From an uncultured Collinsella sp. (GTDB taxonomy: Bacteria; Actinomycetota; Coriobacteriia; Coriobacteriales; Coriobacteriaceae), in NCBI GenBank assembly GCA_900550835.1, contig URTP01000098.1, forward strand, positions 1-7,275: a stretch of DNA of 7,275 nt, given 5' to 3'. The notes beneath the pieces are model-generated. The model had not been told where the DNA came from and searched no databases. It worked only from the letters and a program-made list of their open reading frames with translations. Shown here one piece after another: positions 5,166-7,275 of the stretch. The position numbers and the translations under genes were made by a program. How positions within the stretch are numbered: position 1 is the first letter of the stretch; the number at the start of each line of letters is the position of its first letter.

Positions 5166-6167
5166 TTAGGCCTTGAGGGCCTCCTCGACAGCGACAGCGC
5201 AGGCGACGGTGGCACCGACCATGGGGTTGTTGCCCATGCCGATGAGACCCATCATGTCGACGTGCGCAGGCACGGAGGAAGAACCGGCGAACTGGGCGTC
5301 GGAGTGCATACGGCCCATGGTGTCGGTCATGCCGTAGGAAGCGGGGCCAGCAGCCATGTTGTCGGGGTGCAGAGTACGGCCGGTGCCGCCGCCGGAGGCC
5401 ACGGAGAAGTACTTCTTCCCCTGCTCGATGCACTCTTTCTTATAGGTACCGGCCACAGGATGCTGGAACCGGGTGGGGTTGGTGGAGTTGCCGGTGATGG
5501 ACACATCTACACCCTCGTGGTGCATAATGGCCACGCCCTCCCGGACATCATCGGCACCGTAGCAGCGGACGTCAGCCCGCTCACCCTCGGAGTAACGAAT
5601 CTCCCGGACGATGCTCAGCTTGCCGGTATAGTAGTCAAACTGCGTCTGAACATAGGTAAAGCCGTTGATGCGGCTGATGATCTGGGCAGCGTCCTTACCG
5701 AGACCGTTGAGGATCACCCGCAGGGGCTCCTTACGGGCCTTGTTGGCGTTCTTCACGATACCGATAGCGCCCTCGGCAGCAGCGAAGGACTCGTGGCCCG
5801 CCAGAAAGGCAAAGCACTTGCTCTCATCGCTGAGGAGCATGGCCCCCAGATTGCCGTGACCCAGACCCACCTTCCGGTCCTTGGCCACGGAGCCGTCGAT
5901 GCAGAAGGACTGCAGGCCCACACCGATCATCTTGGCGGCCTCGGCAGCGGTCTTGACGCCGGACTTCAGGGCGATAGCTGCGCCCACGGTATACGCCCAG
6001 CAGGCGTTTTCAAAGCAGATGGGCTGGATGCCCTTGACGATCTCATAGGGGTCGAAGCCCTTGGCCTTGCAGATCTCCCGGCACTCCTCCACGGAGCCAA
6101 TGCCATACTGAGCGAGGACGCCATTGATCTTGTCGATTCTTCTTTCGTAGCTTTCAAACAGTGCCAT
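5166..6167 (-). CDS. GGGtGRT family protein, probable iron-sulfur-linked partner of the scaffold protein
   Basis: This 333-residue soluble protein carries the family signature GGGTGRT at 259-265, in a conserved stretch running to about 290 (LHPDN, MAAGPASYGMTDTMGRMHSD). Other features are the GLGHGNLGAM segment (101-110), HESF (125-128) and nine cysteines (29, 33, 51, 56, 89, 118, 202, 246, 323), including the pairs C29/C33 and C51/C56. The biochemical role of the family is not established; it is found beside NifU/IscU-like scaffolds, as here, so an iron-sulfur role is inferred from context. The start has AGGAGGA (6174-6180) six bases upstream and lies 14 bases after the scaffold stop codon, so the two are co-transcribed. 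Arginine codons are mostly CGG up to about 5470 but CGT after 5400, which hints at a composition change near the conserved signature. Confidence 0.93.
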   Translation of the reverse strand: MALFESYERRIDKINGVLAQYGIGSVEECREICKAKGFDPYEIVKGIQPICFENACWAYTVGAAIALKSGVKTAAEAAKMIGVGLQSFCIDGSVAKDRKVGLGHGNLGAMLLSDESKCFAFLAGHESFAAAEGAIGIVKNANKARKEPLRVILNGLGKDAAQIISRINGFTYVQTQFDYYTGKLSIVREIRYSEGERADVRCYGADDVREGVAIMHHEGVDVSITGNSTNPTRFQHPVAGTYKKECIEQGKKYFSVASGGGTGRTLHPDNMAAGPASYGMTDTMGRMHSDAQFAGSSSVPAHVDMMGLIGMGNNPMVGATVACAVAVEEALKA

Positions 6168-6181
6168 TTTTTGTCCTCCTC

Positions 6182-6874
6182 TTATTCCTGCCGGGGGTCA
6201 ATGTACTTGGCGGCGTTCTCGAACTGGCCGTAGTGACCCTTGGCCTTCTCCAGCGCCGCAGCGGCGTCGTCGCCCTTCTTGATGAAGTCCATCATCTTAC
6301 CCAGACTGATGAACTCATAGCCCGCGATCTCGTCGTCCTTGTTCAGCGCCAGCCGGGTGACATAGCCCTCGGCCATCTCCAGATAGCGGGGTCCCTTGAC
6401 CTTAGTAGCGAACATGGTACCCACCTGAGAGCGCAGTCCCTTCCCCAGATCCTCCAGAGAAGCGCCCACAGATAGGCCACCCTCAGAGAAGGCAGACTGA
6501 GACCGGCCATATACGATCTGCTCGAACAGCTGACGCATGGCGGTGTTGATGGCGTCGCACACCAGATCTGTGTTCAGCGCCTCCAGAATGGTCTTGCCGA
6601 TGAGGATCTCGGAGGCCATAGCGGCAGAATGGGTCATACCGGAGCAGCCGATGGTCTCCACCAGCGCCTCCTCGATGATGCCATTTTTAATGTTCAGGGT
6701 CAGCTTGCAGGCACCCTGCTGAGGGGCGCACCAGCCGACACCGTGGGTAAAGCCGGAGATATCGGAGATTTCCTTGGCCTGCACCCACCTCCCCTCCTCA
6801 GGGATGGGAGCCGGGCCGTGGTAAGCACCCTTGGCCACCGGACACATATGCTGTACTTCCGCAGTATAGATCAT
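6182..6874 (-). CDS. Iron-sulfur cluster assembly scaffold protein, NifU/IscU-like
   Basis: This 230-residue protein is longer than IscU (about 130). The segment GCSGMTHSAAMASEILIGKTILEA (76-99, shown by its ends GCSG and ILEA) matches the IscU block GC-x-A-x-SS-x-GK-x-EA, and C77 corresponds to a cluster ligand of that family. Other cysteines are C11, C49, C56 and C106; C49 and C56 (WCAPQQGAC) form a possible extra pair. No Asp-Cys sulfur-acceptor or NifU thioredoxin-like domain is seen. In the family, such scaffolds hold nascent Fe-S clusters; that function is inferred here. The start at 6874 is preferred over 6910 because AAAGGA (6884-6889) lies nine bases upstream and the 12 extra residues would begin only about 20 bases from the predicted transcription start. 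It is the first gene of the operon with GGGtGRT. Confidence 0.9.
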   Translation of the reverse strand: MIYTAEVQHMCPVAKGAYHGPAPIPEEGRWVQAKEISDISGFTHGVGWCAPQQGACKLTLNIKNGIIEEALVETIGCSGMTHSAAMASEILIGKTILEALNTDLVCDAINTAMRQLFEQIVYGRSQSAFSEGGLSVGASLEDLGKGLRSQVGTMFATKVKGPRYLEMAEGYVTRLALNKDDEIAGYEFISLGKMMDFIKKGDDAAAALEKAKGHYGQFENAAKYIDPRQE

Positions 6875-6883
6875 GGTAACGAT

Positions 6884-6889
6884 TCCTTT
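6884..6889 (-). promoter_or_regulatory. Ribosome binding site deciding the scaffold-gene start
   Basis: AAAGGA on the minus strand is nine bases before the ATG at 6874. No comparable site precedes the alternative ATG at 6910. Confidence 0.65.
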
Positions 6890-6936
6890 CTGTGCTGAAT
6901 TTTTTACCATTGTGGATGGGTTTATCCTTTGGGGCT

Positions 6937-6965
6937 ATTATAGCAAACGCCGGGAGAGATTTCAA
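6937..6965 (-). promoter_or_regulatory. Consensus vegetative promoter of the scaffold/GGGtGRT operon
   Basis: On the minus strand TTGAAA (6960-6965) and a perfect TATAAT (6937-6942) are spaced by exactly 17 bases. Transcription should start near 6930, giving a leader of about 56 bases. This is the strongest promoter in the window, which suits a constitutive, well-expressed operon. Confidence 0.88.
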
Positions 6966-6978
6966 GAAGTTCTAAGCA

Positions 6979-6993
6979 AATATTCCGAACATT
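6979..6993. promoter_or_regulatory. Imperfect palindrome upstream of the operon promoter
   Basis: AATATTCCGAACATT has the symmetry AAT-n-TTC-n-GAA-n-ATT and starts 14 bases upstream of the -35 element. ATTCCG also recurs directly (6982-6987 and 6991-6996). It could be an operator or activator site; no specific regulator is recognised. Confidence 0.35.
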
Positions 6994-7031
6994 CCGTGCA
7001 TTTTTGCGCCAACGCAGGGAATCTATCCCTC

Positions 7032-7275
7032 TCACAGCTTGGTCAGATGGGTCCCGGCGGCCTTGAGCATCAGTTTTTTGGTGCCAATCTTATCAAAGGC
7101 CACTTCCACCAGCGCATCGCCGCCCATGGGCCGGACGCTGAGTACCATACCGTCTCCGAAGGCATTGTGGCGAACGCTGTCGCCGGCCCGCAGCTGCATC
7201 AGGGGCGCAGAGGGTGCTGCGGAGCGAGCCCGCACCGACGGAGCGGACGGAGCCGTTGTAGATCGGACCGGCTCC
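7032..7275 (-). CDS. pcrA: ATP-dependent DNA helicase PcrA/UvrD, C-terminal tail (runs off the right edge)
   Basis: Only the last 81 codons are present; the start and all helicase motifs lie beyond base 7275. A proline/serine/alanine-rich linker leads into GDSVRHNAFGDGMVLSV and then VEVAFDKIGTKKLML, ending in LTKL. This is the Tudor-like C-terminal domain of PcrA/UvrD (typical pattern GD-V-H-FG-G-V ... F-G-KKL), which in known proteins contacts RNA polymerase. PcrA is a 3'-5' helicase acting in repair and at transcription-replication conflicts. No clear terminator follows the TGA; the 5-bp repeat at 7016-7030 has no T run. Confidence 0.88.
   Translation of the reverse strand, partial: EPVRSTTAPSAPSVRARSAAPSAPLMQLRAGDSVRHNAFGDGMVLSVRPMGGDALVEVAFDKIGTKKLMLKAAGTHLTKL

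Noticed and set aside
4995..6233. 412-codon open frame on the plus strand
   Set aside because: It lies antisense to GGGtGRT, crosses the terminator hairpin, and its His/Asp/Gly/Val-rich translation is what the reverse of a GC-rich gene gives; no ribosome binding site or family motif.
7016..7030. AGGGA-N5-TCCCT as a pcrA terminator
   Set aside because: The stem is only five pairs and has no T run on the minus strand.

Overview
The window reads as a gut anaerobe of high GC content. The left five kilobases look like a Coriobacteriia genome, probably Collinsella-like. This rests on GC-rich codon use, a ROK fructokinase, a soluble FrdA/NadB-type flavoprotein and general gene style, and not on any marker gene. 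The right end, from about 5.4 kb, holds a scaffold/GGGtGRT gene pair and the tail of a PcrA helicase. It uses many CGG arginine codons and has a textbook TTGAAA-17-TATAAT promoter, a style more like clostridial (Oscillospiraceae-type) genomes. The window may therefore be a mosaic or an assembly join; this is inference.

Layout. Bases 1-440 (-) are the N-terminal part of a ROK fructokinase. Bases 513-552 are a terminator for the class I aminotransferase at 577-1758 (-). A strong promoter at 1869-1897 reads rightward into tRNA-His(GTG) and tRNA-Lys(CTT), followed by a terminator. Between 2080 and 2351 the 3' end of tRNA-Lys, a terminator and a 32-base motif occur twice, about 178 bases apart, with a hairpin-rich insert between them. 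This resembles an integration scar. Next to it, on the minus strand, lies a full-length dinD-like gene (2361-3221) broken only by one in-frame TAG at codon 48. Further right are a GC-rich hairpin (3305-3340), an FAD-dependent reductase/oxidase (3383-4909, -), a strong terminator (5098-5130), the GGGtGRT gene (5166-6167, -), the NifU/IscU-like scaffold gene (6182-6874, -), their promoter (6937-6965), and the C-terminal end of pcrA (7032-7275, -).

How the parts work together. All protein genes are on the minus strand and only the tRNAs run the other way. The scaffold and GGGtGRT genes are 14 bases apart, share one promoter and end at one terminator, so they form a two-gene operon with a probable but little-studied iron-sulfur role. 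The most unusual material is the tRNA-Lys 3' duplication beside the amber-interrupted dinD, a small accessory pocket. No CRISPR array, insertion sequence or intact integrase is visible.
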